Shown here in pieces: positions 1 to 7,742 of a stretch of DNA of 9,190 nt. Position 1 is the first letter of the stretch. Each line of letters starts with the position of its first letter. This DNA comes from Candidatus Brocadiaceae bacterium. GTDB lineage: Bacteria > Planctomycetota > Brocadiia > SM23-32. Below the pieces are notes generated by a model that was not told the origin of the DNA, ran no database searches, and saw only the letters and a program-made list of their open reading frames with translations. Made by a program: the position numbers and the translations under genes. The stretch spans positions 1 through 9,190 of the forward strand of contig PUNP01000701.1 in assembly GCA_003551785.1 (NCBI GenBank), written 5' to 3'.

Positions 1-1063
1 CTGCTTGTTCGCCGTTGATCCAGACTTCGCCGCCGGGATCGATGGTTTCAAAATGCAGTAACGCTTTGTCAAAACTTCCAACCTCGACTTTATGGCGAAG
101 AAATAAATCCTCGCCGGCGCAACGTTCGCCGCCGTGCGGATGCGGCAGCTCGGTCTCTTCCCAGGCCGAATCATCGTAACCAGCTTCCGTCCAGTCTTCT
201 ATACCAGGCTTTACGGAAAAATTTTCATCGATAAAAGTGCGTATGGAAAACGGGGTTTCGTCACTTTCCCCGGGCAGCGGTTCGTAACCAACCCCGTGAA
301 TAGAATAGAGCGCATCTCCTTCACAACCAAGGCCGGTCAAAGCCCCAACCAGGTCGGCTCCCGGATCATCGAGTGGTACAAAATCAGCGACCAGGCGGTT
401 GTTAATGATTAAATTATACCGCCTTTCCTGCATATCCACTTCCATTTTCAGCGTATGTCGGCGATCGAGTTCGCATTCGCCCGCATCATGTTCCTGGCCG
501 AGAGAAACGTAAAAAAAGCGTCCCTGCCCGTTAACCCCTGCCGCGGCGGCACTGGATTGGGCGTTTTTTCCGGATAGCCGGAAGCTCCTTCTTTTTCCCG
601 CTCCCGAAGGCTTAAAATGCCACTCAAGAAAGAAACGCCAGGTTTGCGGGGCAAAATCCCGACGGAAACTGACACTCTCCCCGCTAAACTTCAAAGCGTC
701 ATTTTCCACTTTCAGGCCGTCCATACGATTCCACTCATCAATCTTTTTAAGGGAGGCTTCACGTTGACCTGTTGTACAGCCCAGCCAACGCCATTTTGAC
801 AACGGCAGCCGCTGTCTGACTTCGGGCAGAGGCCGGGGCTTGAATTTCGACAGTGCCGAACGCGTTTCCTGCTCGCTGACCACCGGAGTGTTCAATTCCG
901 GGTCATCGAAGAAACGAGCGGCATAATCGGCGTAATGCCGCAGGTATTCGATTCTCTGTTCGGTATTGAAGACCTCGGTCGGGCCTTTGAAATCCGTCTC
1001 GCCGTCGGCTATCGGATCACTGGATACGTAACGCAGTTCAAATGATTTTGATAGAATATTCAT
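1..1063 (-). CDS. Glycoside-hydrolase-like protein, N-terminal 354 residues (runs off the window)
   Basis: I translated the minus strand by hand from the ATG at 1063-1061 and found no stop through position 1, so this is the 5' part of a longer gene. It is the first ATG after an in-frame TAA at 1117-1115. No clear Shine-Dalgarno sequence precedes it. The N-terminus (MNILSKSFELRYVSSDP) has no signal peptide, suggesting a cytoplasmic protein. Residues about 275-354 resemble the jelly-roll sugar-binding domain of GH2-type enzymes: W291, then GYDDSAW ending at W301, LFLR at 320-323, and HFETIDPGGEVWING at 337-351. The catalytic domain would lie beyond the window, so neither substrate nor family can be fixed; beta-galactosidase- or beta-glucuronidase-like is a guess from this fold. 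A nine-codon ORF (MKHIFKNIL) ends on the start codon in an ATGA overlap, which may be chance. It follows the broken pectate-lyase-like gene on the same strand, so a polysaccharide-use locus is likely. Confidence 0.75.
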   Translation of the reverse strand, partial: MNILSKSFELRYVSSDPIADGETDFKGPTEVFNTEQRIEYLRHYADYAARFFDDPELNTPVVSEQETRSALSKFKPRPLPEVRQRLPLSKWRWLGCTTGQREASLKKIDEWNRMDGLKVENDALKFSGESVSFRRDFAPQTWRFFLEWHFKPSGAGKRRSFRLSGKNAQSSAAAAGVNGQGRFFYVSLGQEHDAGECELDRRHTLKMEVDMQERRYNLIINNRLVADFVPLDDPGADLVGALTGLGCEGDALYSIHGVGYEPLPGESDETPFSIRTFIDENFSVKPGIEDWTEAGYDDSAWEETELPHPHGGERCAGEDLFLRHKVEVGSFDKALLHFETIDPGGEVWINGEQA

Positions 1064-1241
1064 AATATATTTTTGAAGATATGCTTCATCTTTGCGGATA
1101 AAACAGGGGAAACCTTAGCAAACTGTATTTACTGACAATACTATCTGGTTGTTCCATTTTCCTCACCGTGGTTTTGTTCGTTCGATTATTTGAAACGTGT
1201 ACAAGGTCGCGTTGCGCAGGAAGAATCGCATATAAACCGAT

Positions 1242-1274
1242 TGTAAAAAATCAGTGAACCCTTTGTCTCGTCAC
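1242..1274 (+). repeat. Dispersed CAGTGAACC repeat, copy A
   Basis: The plus strand reads TGTAAAAAATCAGTGAACCC followed by TTTGTCTCGTCAC. The minus strand of 3272-3237 reads TGTAAATATTCAGTGAACCC, then CG, then TTGTCTCGTCAC. The two therefore agree over about 33 positions with only a few differences and a small length change. The shared core is too long to be chance. No ORF runs through it. Its role is unknown. Confidence 0.75.
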
Positions 1275-1295
1275 CACCGTGCCCTGTGCCGGTGG
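1274..1295. repeat. Imperfect hairpin beside repeat copy A
   Basis: CCACCG at 1274-1279 pairs with CGGTGG at 1290-1295 around a ten-base loop. The sequence resembles, with gaps, the hairpins at 2956-2976 and 3023-3043: it starts CCAC, has CTGT or TTGT in the middle, ends GTGG, and is followed by ATGA. It could be a decayed member of that family. No T-run follows on either strand, so I do not call it a terminator. Confidence 0.35.
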
Positions 1296-1375
1296 AATGA
1301 TGATTCAGAGCTACTTAGCGATTTCTCACACCGTAGCCGTGTCTCCGCCCAGCCCGGCCCCTCCGCCGCTTGCGC

Positions 1376-2849
1376 TTATATTTTAGATAAACGATAAATG
1401 ACGATCGAGAATGAGTCATTGTCTTCAAAGGCGGTTGGCGCCGAGAAAATGACACTGTCGTCTTTGCCGTTGAAATGGTAAAACCCCTCCTGTTGGGTGG
1501 GAGCACCGTTTTGCCTGCCGTAATGGGAAGATGCATCGAGATGAAGGCGAATCGAGCGGGTCTGATTCCAGATTACGCGATGGTCATAGGTGCGCCCATG
1601 TCCGTCAAACCTACCGTGAATATAGCCGCGGCCCGCGATATAGGGCGGGAATTCCGCAAGTCTGCCGGTGATCGCGGCTTCGACGGCAAGAATGGCCAAC
1701 GGTTCAACGGCATCGAAAATTGGCATTGTAATGGCTTTCTGAGGGAAGAAAGAAACCCTTGTGATACCGTTGCTCGACGATGTTGTCGGCGAGTTTTCGC
1801 GCCGCATCGAGATAGGCCGGGTGTGGCTCCGTCTTGAACATTTCCAACAGCGCAAAAATCGCTTCCGGTTCGGCATTGTCCGGCGCAACACGGAGCGATG
1901 AATTCTCACCAGGCAACTCGCCAGGGTCGCCCAGCCCCAGCCCGAGCGCCATGCTGCGCACGGTCTGCCACAGGAACGGGCGTCGTGTGAGCCGGTAGGC
2001 GCGTGCGTAAGCCGCAAGATGTCGCGGCGTGGCTGGATTGGGGTCGTATGCATCTCCCCTGTTGCCTCTGCCATATCCGGTGCGAGGGATCTTAAGGCCG
2101 GTGACATCCGTGCCATCCGCCCACATAGGGCGAAAATGATTCGCTTCAGGGTCGTACGCGTGGCGCGCGTGAGCCTCAAGGTGATCGGCCGCATCTTCCG
2201 CCAGAACTCGCGCCGCATCGCCAATCCGTTCAGCGAGGTCCAACTGCATAAGCGCATACCAGGGAAAACCGCCGCTGATTGACCATACCCAGCCTTCGCG
2301 TGCCACGAGCATACCATCGTCGGCGATTTTGCCCTTGATGGGATTGAAAAACTCGTCATCGGGGTCTGAACTGCCTGAGTGCCCGAACTTGTTCTCTATG
2401 CGGTCGCCATAGTTACTGTATGTCAGTGCTCCCGTCAGAGGGCCCTCCGCCGGCGGTTCTCGGTTGCGGCGTGGCTTGGTATATTGGTATGCTCCCATCC
2501 CCGTGTCGGGGTGGCGTGCCTTGGTGTACATATTTGCCATATGCAGCGCCCAGTCGAGAGCGCCCTGCTCGCCGCCCAGATGATAGAGCATCGCCCCGCC
2601 ATAAATAAGATCGGCGCCGCAGTTGAGAAACGACAGCCCGCTGCTCTCGAAATAGGGTTCCGGGTTGGCGAATGGCCGCTCCCAAATGGCATTGCCTGGC
2701 GCGGGGCCGGCACCGTACGGCGCATGGCGGTTCATCATCAACATGCGCCAATCTGTGACGTGCCCCGCCCACAGGCGCGCGTCGTCGCCGGCGGTGCGTT
2801 TCGGCGGGATCCGGCCCGGGGCGGGCGCGGCGTCCGCCGCGAAAAGCAT
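1376..2849 (-). pseudogene. Pectate-lyase-like secreted protein, frameshifted
   Basis: Two minus-strand frames together make one protein of about 490 residues. The first runs from the ATG at 2849 to residue 378 (ESHYNANF) and then stops after RCR. The next frame continues as FDAVEPLAILAVEAAITGR to the TAA at 1376. Removing one base from the A-run at 1716-1719 (a T-run on the coding strand) joins them cleanly. The sequence looks all-helical, as expected of an alpha/alpha barrel: FESSGLSFLNCGADLIYGG, a histidine/aspartate-rich YDPEANHFRPMWADGTD near 232-248, and RYHKGFFLPS near 361-370. It matches the style of PVC-group proteins annotated as pectate lyases; that assignment is from memory and the family is unsure. 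The hydrophobic run TTGLALLTTTMLFAADAA looks like a signal peptide, but half lies upstream of the only ATG, inside repeat DNA. No Shine-Dalgarno sequence precedes that ATG, so the original start may be lost. A sequencing error is the main alternative to a real frameshift. Confidence 0.65.
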
Positions 2850-2866
2850 CGTTGTTGTCAGCAGGG

Positions 2867-2959
2867 CAAGCCCAGTGGTGGTTCTATCACCTCGTTCTGG
2901 TTTGCCTTCCCGGACCCCGCAGGCATCGTTTATATGGTTTGCCTGAACCGCTTCCCCAC
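2867..2959 (+). repeat. Composite hairpin repeat, copy 1
   Basis: Positions 2867-2891 match 9093-9117 at 24 of 25 bases, including the run TGGTTCTATCACC. The following 54 bases (2892-2945) align with 9118-9170, with common blocks such as CGGACC, GCA.GCAT and AGTTTG/GGTTTG. In the right-hand copy the left arm forms an almost perfect hairpin with the loop ACAAG. Here that arm is broken: the match stops at 2867, just where the signal-peptide codons of the lyase-like gene begin. Both copies run on to a CCCCAC that opens the next hairpin. This suggests a unit of about 100 bases carrying two hairpins of opposite orientation. Confidence 0.75.
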
Positions 2960-3005
2960 GGGCCTTGTGCCCGTGGCTTGCATGACTGACTACCAGAAAT
3001 CAAAA
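2956..3005 (+). repeat. CTTGT-loop hairpin repeat, direct copy 1
   Basis: CCACGGGC (2956-2963) pairs perfectly with GCCCGTGG (2969-2976) around the loop CTTGT. It is followed by CATGACTGACTACCAGAAATCAAAA. The same layout recurs at 3023-3069. The eighth base pair is C-G here but G-C in the second copy, so the stem is kept while the sequence changes. Confidence 0.85.
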
Positions 3006-3022
3006 CACCAAGACATAAGACT

Positions 3023-3069
3023 CCACGGGGCTTGTCCCCGTGGTTATCATGACTTGCCAGAAATCAAAA
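3023..3069 (+). repeat. CTTGT-loop hairpin repeat, direct copy 2
   Basis: CCACGGGG (3023-3030) pairs perfectly with CCCCGTGG (3036-3043) around the loop CTTGT (3031-3035). It is followed by TTATCATGACTTGCCAGAAATCAAAA, close to the tail of the copy at 2956. No T-run follows directly on either strand, so this is better described as a REP-like palindromic repeat than as an intrinsic terminator. It may still slow or end transcription arriving from the gene to its right. Confidence 0.85.
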
Positions 3070-3225
3070 GAAAAACTCTGAGGACGGCATTCACAGGGAC
3101 AAATACACTTTAACCTACTGTTGTTCAACAATTTACCGAGCACAGACCCCATTCCTCCGGTGGTCTAATATGCGTTCATCGAGTCTGGCGAGTGCCTCGG
3201 TCAGTCGGATACTGGGGTAAGTCCT

Positions 3226-3272
3226 CAGTGAACCACGTGACGAGACAACGGGGTTCACTGAATATTTACATA
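3226..3272 (-). repeat. Dispersed CAGTGAACC repeat, copy B, as an inverted repeat
   Basis: CAGTGAACC at 3226-3234 and its complement GGTTCACTG at 3252-3260 form a nine-base-pair inverted repeat with a 17-base spacer. Read on the minus strand from 3272, it gives TGTAAATATTCAGTGAACCC and then TTGTCTCGTCAC, matching copy A at 1242-1274. Read on the plus strand, CAGTGAACCACGTGAC matches copy C at 8729-8743. Copies A and C thus each resemble a different side of B. It lies about 100 bases past the stop of the large gene, but there is no T-run. Confidence 0.75.
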
Positions 3273-3361
3273 CTGGGAGCCGCACCGGTCGAGCGCGGGC
3301 CGCCAGGTATTTGATGGGAACAGGGGTGGTGTTTCCTGACATCTACTTCCATACGTGCAGG

Positions 3362-6300
3362 CTATTTATCTTCGGCTATAAGTTCGATACCGCTGATCAC
3401 CGGTTCCAGTTCCGAGCCTTCGCTTTTGCGCAGTTTGACATTGAGTGTACTTTCCTCCACACCTACAGTGAACTCCTGGACCGTGCCGCGCAGTGGGCCG
3501 CCGGCTTGTTCGGCGACATCGAAGTCGATCAGAAACTCCTGGTCATTCAGTAGAACATCAAAAACACGGATGCCCGGTTCCACATCTTCATCAAGCTCGG
3601 CAAAATGCAGCCGAACGGTGTAGGTGGTATTAACCAGATCGTCAATTTCAACAGAACCGTTAATCTCCTTCACGGATGCGACGACCCAGTCGATACTGCC
3701 GCCGTTGTCTTCGATTGCCGACGGATGGCGACGCATGGTGCCGGGTTCGTCGAACCAGATACGCTCAGAGCCGGCGACATCCACCCGCCGACCGGGGGCA
3801 CCGAAGTTAAGCCCGTAGTTGGTCGGGTCCGGCCGTGTGCCGCCACCACGGGTCCAGAACTCGATGCTTGAGTCGCCCGGCATATAAATCATGGCCAGAG
3901 ATGTCTGGTGCCCATAAGGACAAGTACATGTGCGCGTATAATCCAGCGCATTAAGCACTCCGTCGGCTGCTATCATATTGGCAGTGCAGCCGGAACGAAA
4001 TCCGCTGAAAAAGCCTGTTCCGGTATCATGTTCGAGATCGAAAAACCCGGCGTAAGTAGTTCGGAACAGAAGCAGGTTCACGCTGGCATTAAAGGCATCA
4101 CAATTCTTGCTCTTTGAATACCTCCATGTACTGCTCTCACCGGTATGTGGCTGCACGCGTCTCCATGCTCCGCCTTCAGTCAGGGAGACGGCCCGTCTGT
4201 CATGTCTCGAGGCTGAAATCAGCATATCATCGCGCACCGCCGCGGGTAGGTCAAGGCCGCTTTCCCAGAGTGCCTCGCCGTCTTCGCCGCGGCGTGCTGC
4301 GGAACGCCTCGGCTCATCCGGCAGCGCTCTTTCTTTGTGCCCTCTGCTGCGAACATCATGAGTACCGCCTTCAACCAGCACATCGTAGGGTTCACTATAT
4401 ATCAGGAAAGTCCCCCCTACTTTGCTGTCAGCGCTCCAAACCACAGCGCCGGTTTCCAGTTCCAAAGCAAAAATTCTGGACGGTTCTTCCGGTTTCTCGC
4501 CTCGACGAGCCAAATGTTCGATAGCTTCCTCGGACAAGCCGTCGATTATATAGAGCCTGTCTTCAGAACTGACGATGGCGTTATGACGAAAACCCACCCG
4601 TGCTTCGCGTTCCCAAATGGCCTCGCCGCTGTAACGGTTCATCACCGCAATACGCCTGCTGGAAGTGCCGCTGTAGCTCGAGCCTCTGCCCAGTTTCTGG
4701 TCCTCAAAAATATGCGGTTCGGATGTCGCTATCAAAAAGTCGCGCTGTACGCTTATGTATCCCCACTCCGGAACATCCTCGTCATCGTATACCTCCTGTG
4801 CCGAACGACCGGGCGGGGTAAATACGTCCAGTGTTTCGCCGGTAATCGAATCAAGACGGTAAATTCGTCCCTCATAACGCAAATAAATACTGTCTTCCAG
4901 GGAAACAAAGGGACTGCCGATATAAACACTGCCTGGGAGGTTAGGCAGATAGACATAATGGCCCTCCTCCCATCTTTCCTCATCCTCGAGTCGGGTGAAT
5001 GGATGCCCGATGCCGGGAAATTCCCTTTCCCACAGTTCACGTCCGGTATACACACAACGAGCGGCGATGGTTTCAACACCCAGGAACATCTGACGTCCGC
5101 CGACCACCTGCGGGCGGGGTCCGCGTGTATGGCGCGGCAGAATGTTGTGGTTGTTGGGCCCGCCGAACCAAAGCAGCCCCAGGGGAAGCCGCACGCGTTC
5201 TTCTTGCGAGAGCAGGGTATTAGCGCTGTCATGATACTGGTGTGTCCACTTTCCAGCGCCTGTAAGCGGGCCGCCGCGCTTTGCGTAGAGGTGGTCATCG
5301 CGCAATTCTATTGTTACCCGGTCAACATCTGTTTCAGATGCGGCTTCACGAACAGCATCGAGATCGGCGCCATTCGCTCCCAGGTATGCAATGCCCCCAT
5401 AGGGTCTCAGTCGGTCAAGCAAAGCTTCTATGGCAAAGTTATCTATGAGACCCGCATCCCGTGCATTTTCACTCAATACCATGCTGAAAAGATAGGGTTG
5501 CACTGAAAATGTGGATGGATCCGCTTGGATAACCGCCGCACGTCTGCCGTACATGTCGGCAGTAACAAGTTCTTCACGCAAGTCGAAAACGCGCTCCGGA
5601 TTTTCCTCGACAACTATAATGTGGTGGCCTCCCCTGACAAGCAGTTCGCGTAGCAGGTCTCCGGACCCGGCTCCCAGCATAAGAACGGAGCCTTCGTCCT
5701 CCCCCAAATCATCTAAGAGGCTTTCAGCAACTGCTTTCCATTCATCTGTTTGCGGCTGGATATCGGAAGTGACGTATTCATAACTTACAGCGTCGATCTC
5801 TTTCGGGCCGAAACAGTAAATTGATCCGTTTTTGGTTGATACGATGAGGCGGCCATGAGCAGCAAGCTTATAAAAAACCTCACCACCAATTACATCTTCC
5901 AGTTCTTTAACCCGGCTCTGAAGCGTTCTATTTTTCAACTTCTTCATACCGCCCCGGTCACCCACGGCATGTACAGCGTAGCCTCCCTGGGTAGCTTGTT
6001 CCTCATCGTATTGAACCCTTTCTCTATCACGGTCAAACCAATCGTCAACAAACTCACCTGTATTGCGGTTGAAAAAAGCAGCACCTCCCCTTCCGCCGCT
6101 GACGATCAGGCGATCATTATCAACGGCAATATACCCCTGCGGGGCCAATCTTCCGTAGACACTACCGCGATACACACGAACGAAATCGGAACTGATTGTA
6201 CCATTCACCCACTCTAAATCTCCACTTTCAGCGTTAAGCGCATAGAGAAAAAGACCGTGCAGCGGCCATATCCCCGCGGCGAAGTAGACCGTACCATCTT

Positions 6301-7678
6301 TTATGACCGGGGCTCCTCTGGCGGGCCAGAAGTTGATGATGCGCTCGTTGCCGAGCAAGCGATGATCGGACGGCCCGCCTTGGAATTTCCAGATAACATT
6401 TCCGCTCTCAGCATTCAGGCAATAAAGAAAGCCGTCATCGGAAACGAAATATATCCTGTCCTGGTCGACTGCGGGGGCCAGACGAACCGGCCCATCCGTA
6501 TAAAAACGCCAGAGTTTCTCTCCATCATATATGCTGTATGCAGTCACGCTGTCGGAAACGCTGGAAGGTACAAAAAGCCGACCGTCGGAGGCAACGGGAG
6601 AATACGAAACGTCAAACTCAAGCTTGTCCCTGTCGTCCAGTTGATAGCGCCATGCCCGCCTGGGTTCCGGCAGCCGTCTGACCCACTGAAGATGGAGGCT
6701 GTCGGAGAGCAGCAGAGTATCCGGGTCAGCGCTGCGGGCTGCATCATATCTCCACATAGGCCAGTCCAAATCTGCTCCGGTCACATCCTCCAGAAAATCA
6801 ATAGCCTCCGCCGTGCCTATCCTTCCCAGTGCCTCGATCGCCGCTAAGCGCTCGTCCTCCCCCCCGCTTTCAACGGCGTATCGCAAAGCCGGCACAACAG
6901 TCTCTAAACCGATCTTGCCGAGAGAAACAGTCGCCGGAAGCCTTTGTTTGTCGGTGCCTTCCCGAAGAACAGAGCTCAGAGCCGGCACCGCACCCTCGGC
7001 ATAGGACCCCATATCTCCCAGAATTCGTATCGCGTGCACCGAGACTGCTTCATCCGCATCGCCCAACGCTTCGATCAAAATGTCCTTCAGCACCGGTACG
7101 GATTCCAGAATATCAATACCCGAGGCAAAATTTTCCCGAACCGCAGCGGGCAAATCCACGGCAACATCAACGAACAACCTGTCGATCCCCACGATGGAAT
7201 TCAGACGCACATCCGACTCTCCGGATGTAAAAGACTCCACAAGCTTCACAACCACGTCTATCTCCACTCCGAAAGTCCGTGCAGTAGCCGCCGCCATCTC
7301 AGCGGCCCTCCTGTCATCGGAAGTGCTGATAACGGATGCGATAACATTTGCAACTTTTCCTTCTTCCGCACCACCGCCAATAAGCCTGAGAGTTTCAAAA
7401 GCTTCATATATCTCCTCGTAAGAACGGTCCCCCTCCCGCAGCACCTCTATCAGTAACGAGTTAGCCGGCTGAACTTCGCCGATCTCTATGGACAGCTCGC
7501 CAAGCTCCCTGATCGATTCTTTCCTTGTTTGCAAGTCATCGCCATCTACAACGAGCTGAATCAGTTCTTCCACCCCGTAACCGTCATCATTCGCCCCCTC
7601 CCCGGCCAGGGATGAAAACTGAGCAAGGGAAAAGACCAGCATAACTGAAAGCGATAAAACCATAAGTATTAGCTTCAT
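3362..7678 (-). CDS. Secreted HEAT / PQQ beta-propeller / methyltransferase-like / malectin-like fusion protein, 1438 residues
   Basis: The ORF starts at an ATG eight bases after GGAGG and ends in TAG. Residues 1-26 are a signal peptide (MKLILMVLSLSVMLVFSLAQ, then A25-G). Residues about 35-300 are HEAT-like helical repeats, clearest at 201-300. Propeller repeats of the A-x-[DN]-x-x-[TS]-G-x-x-x-W kind follow, e.g. LNAESGNVIWKF (421-432) and LNAESGDLEW (481-490). Residues about 640-800 read as a Rossmann methyltransferase: VLMLGAGSGD (665-674, motif I), IIVVEE (687-692), AVIQAD (715-720), FSMVLSEN (731-738) and LRPYGGIAYLGA (757-768). More propeller repeats run from about 810 to 1145. A segment at 1193-1257 holds four of the protein's seven cysteines (C1193, C1231, C1251, C1253; TRTCTCPYG). 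The C-terminus, about 1290-1438, is malectin-like (YTVRLHFAEL, RVFDVLLN). Similar PQQ-like proteins occur in Planctomycetes. Substrate and activity are unknown; scaffold or glycan binding at the envelope is my inference. Confidence 0.9.
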   Translation of the reverse strand: MKLILMVLSLSVMLVFSLAQFSSLAGEGANDDGYGVEELIQLVVDGDDLQTRKESIRELGELSIEIGEVQPANSLLIEVLREGDRSYEEIYEAFETLRLIGGGAEEGKVANVIASVISTSDDRRAAEMAAATARTFGVEIDVVVKLVESFTSGESDVRLNSIVGIDRLFVDVAVDLPAAVRENFASGIDILESVPVLKDILIEALGDADEAVSVHAIRILGDMGSYAEGAVPALSSVLREGTDKQRLPATVSLGKIGLETVVPALRYAVESGGEDERLAAIEALGRIGTAEAIDFLEDVTGADLDWPMWRYDAARSADPDTLLLSDSLHLQWVRRLPEPRRAWRYQLDDRDKLEFDVSYSPVASDGRLFVPSSVSDSVTAYSIYDGEKLWRFYTDGPVRLAPAVDQDRIYFVSDDGFLYCLNAESGNVIWKFQGGPSDHRLLGNERIINFWPARGAPVIKDGTVYFAAGIWPLHGLFLYALNAESGDLEWVNGTISSDFVRVYRGSVYGRLAPQGYIAVDNDRLIVSGGRGGAAFFNRNTGEFVDDWFDRDRERVQYDEEQATQGGYAVHAVGDRGGMKKLKNRTLQSRVKELEDVIGGEVFYKLAAHGRLIVSTKNGSIYCFGPKEIDAVSYEYVTSDIQPQTDEWKAVAESLLDDLGEDEGSVLMLGAGSGDLLRELLVRGGHHIIVVEENPERVFDLREELVTADMYGRRAAVIQADPSTFSVQPYLFSMVLSENARDAGLIDNFAIEALLDRLRPYGGIAYLGANGADLDAVREAASETDVDRVTIELRDDHLYAKRGGPLTGAGKWTHQYHDSANTLLSQEERVRLPLGLLWFGGPNNHNILPRHTRGPRPQVVGGRQMFLGVETIAARCVYTGRELWEREFPGIGHPFTRLEDEERWEEGHYVYLPNLPGSVYIGSPFVSLEDSIYLRYEGRIYRLDSITGETLDVFTPPGRSAQEVYDDEDVPEWGYISVQRDFLIATSEPHIFEDQKLGRGSSYSGTSSRRIAVMNRYSGEAIWEREARVGFRHNAIVSSEDRLYIIDGLSEEAIEHLARRGEKPEEPSRIFALELETGAVVWSADSKVGGTFLIYSEPYDVLVEGGTHDVRSRGHKERALPDEPRRSAARRGEDGEALWESGLDLPAAVRDDMLISASRHDRRAVSLTEGGAWRRVQPHTGESSTWRYSKSKNCDAFNASVNLLLFRTTYAGFFDLEHDTGTGFFSGFRSGCTANMIAADGVLNALDYTRTCTCPYGHQTSLAMIYMPGDSSIEFWTRGGGTRPDPTNYGLNFGAPGRRVDVAGSERIWFDEPGTMRRHPSAIEDNGGSIDWVVASVKEINGSVEIDDLVNTTYTVRLHFAELDEDVEPGIRVFDVLLNDQEFLIDFDVAEQAGGPLRGTVQEFTVGVEESTLNVKLRKSEGSELEPVISGIELIAEDK

Positions 7679-7686
7679 TGATCAAA

Positions 7687-7691
7687 CCTCC
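7687..7691 (-). promoter_or_regulatory. Shine-Dalgarno site of the fusion gene
   Basis: The minus strand reads GGAGG, then eight bases, then the ATG at 7678. This is a near-ideal site and fixes the start, which also places the hydrophobic signal peptide at the very N-terminus. Confidence 0.85.
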
Positions 7692-7742
7692 AAATCACAA
7701 AAGTCAAAATATCTTTAATGGAAAAGATTCACTGTGAATTTA

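Larger units (their letters stand above)
1064..1375. other. Intergenic region between the GH-like gene and the broken lyase gene
   Basis: This stretch holds no convincing gene. It contains a copy of the CAGTGAACC repeat and an imperfect hairpin, listed separately. It should also hold the promoter of the GH-like gene, but I could not pick convincing -35 and -10 boxes. A hairpin followed by a T-run that would end transcription of the upstream gene is not visible. Confidence 0.6.
2850..3361. other. Repeat-rich intergenic region downstream of the large fusion gene
   Basis: The stretch contains the composite repeat, the two CTTGT hairpins and the CAGTGAACC inverted repeat, listed separately. A 69-residue minus-strand ORF at 3342-3133 crosses the last of these; its C-terminal half (RLTEALARLDERILDHRRNG) could form a helix, but its start has no well-spaced ribosome binding site and I do not recognise it. 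It may be a relic of a mobile element. No classical terminator with a T-run is visible after the stop codon at 3362. Confidence 0.55.

Noticed and set aside
1190..1205. TTGAAACGTGTACAA, resembling a LacI-family operator.
   Set aside because: Only the outer bases are symmetric and the centre does not pair, so the match is too weak to report as an operator.
2379..3113. A 244-residue plus-strand ORF over the lyase-like gene and the repeats.
   Set aside because: It is antisense to a recognisable protein and then crosses several palindromic repeats; the translation has no protein-like pattern.
3133..3342. A 69-residue minus-strand ORF after the fusion gene.
   Set aside because: It spans the CAGTGAACC inverted repeat and lacks a properly spaced ribosome binding site. 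A mobile-element relic is possible, but I cannot support it as a gene.
4240..4360. Possible paired frameshifts in the fusion gene, where residues about 1108-1135 look unlike a propeller repeat (Arg-rich).
   Set aside because: One alternative frame has an early stop and the other gives no better propeller match, and the main frame resumes a good repeat (GEDGEALWE). I read it as local divergence.
4337..5506. A 389-residue plus-strand ORF opposite the fusion gene.
   Set aside because: It lies wholly antisense to clearly coding, motif-rich sequence and has no domain or start signal I can recognise; it is a by-product of codon bias on the other strand.
7727..7739. ATTCACTGTGAAT between the pseudopilin and fusion genes, as a terminator or a further copy of the CAGTGAACC family.
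   Set aside because: The stem is six bases with a one-base centre, cannot fold into a stable hairpin and has no T-run; the resemblance to the repeat is limited to TTCACTG and a nearby TTTAC.
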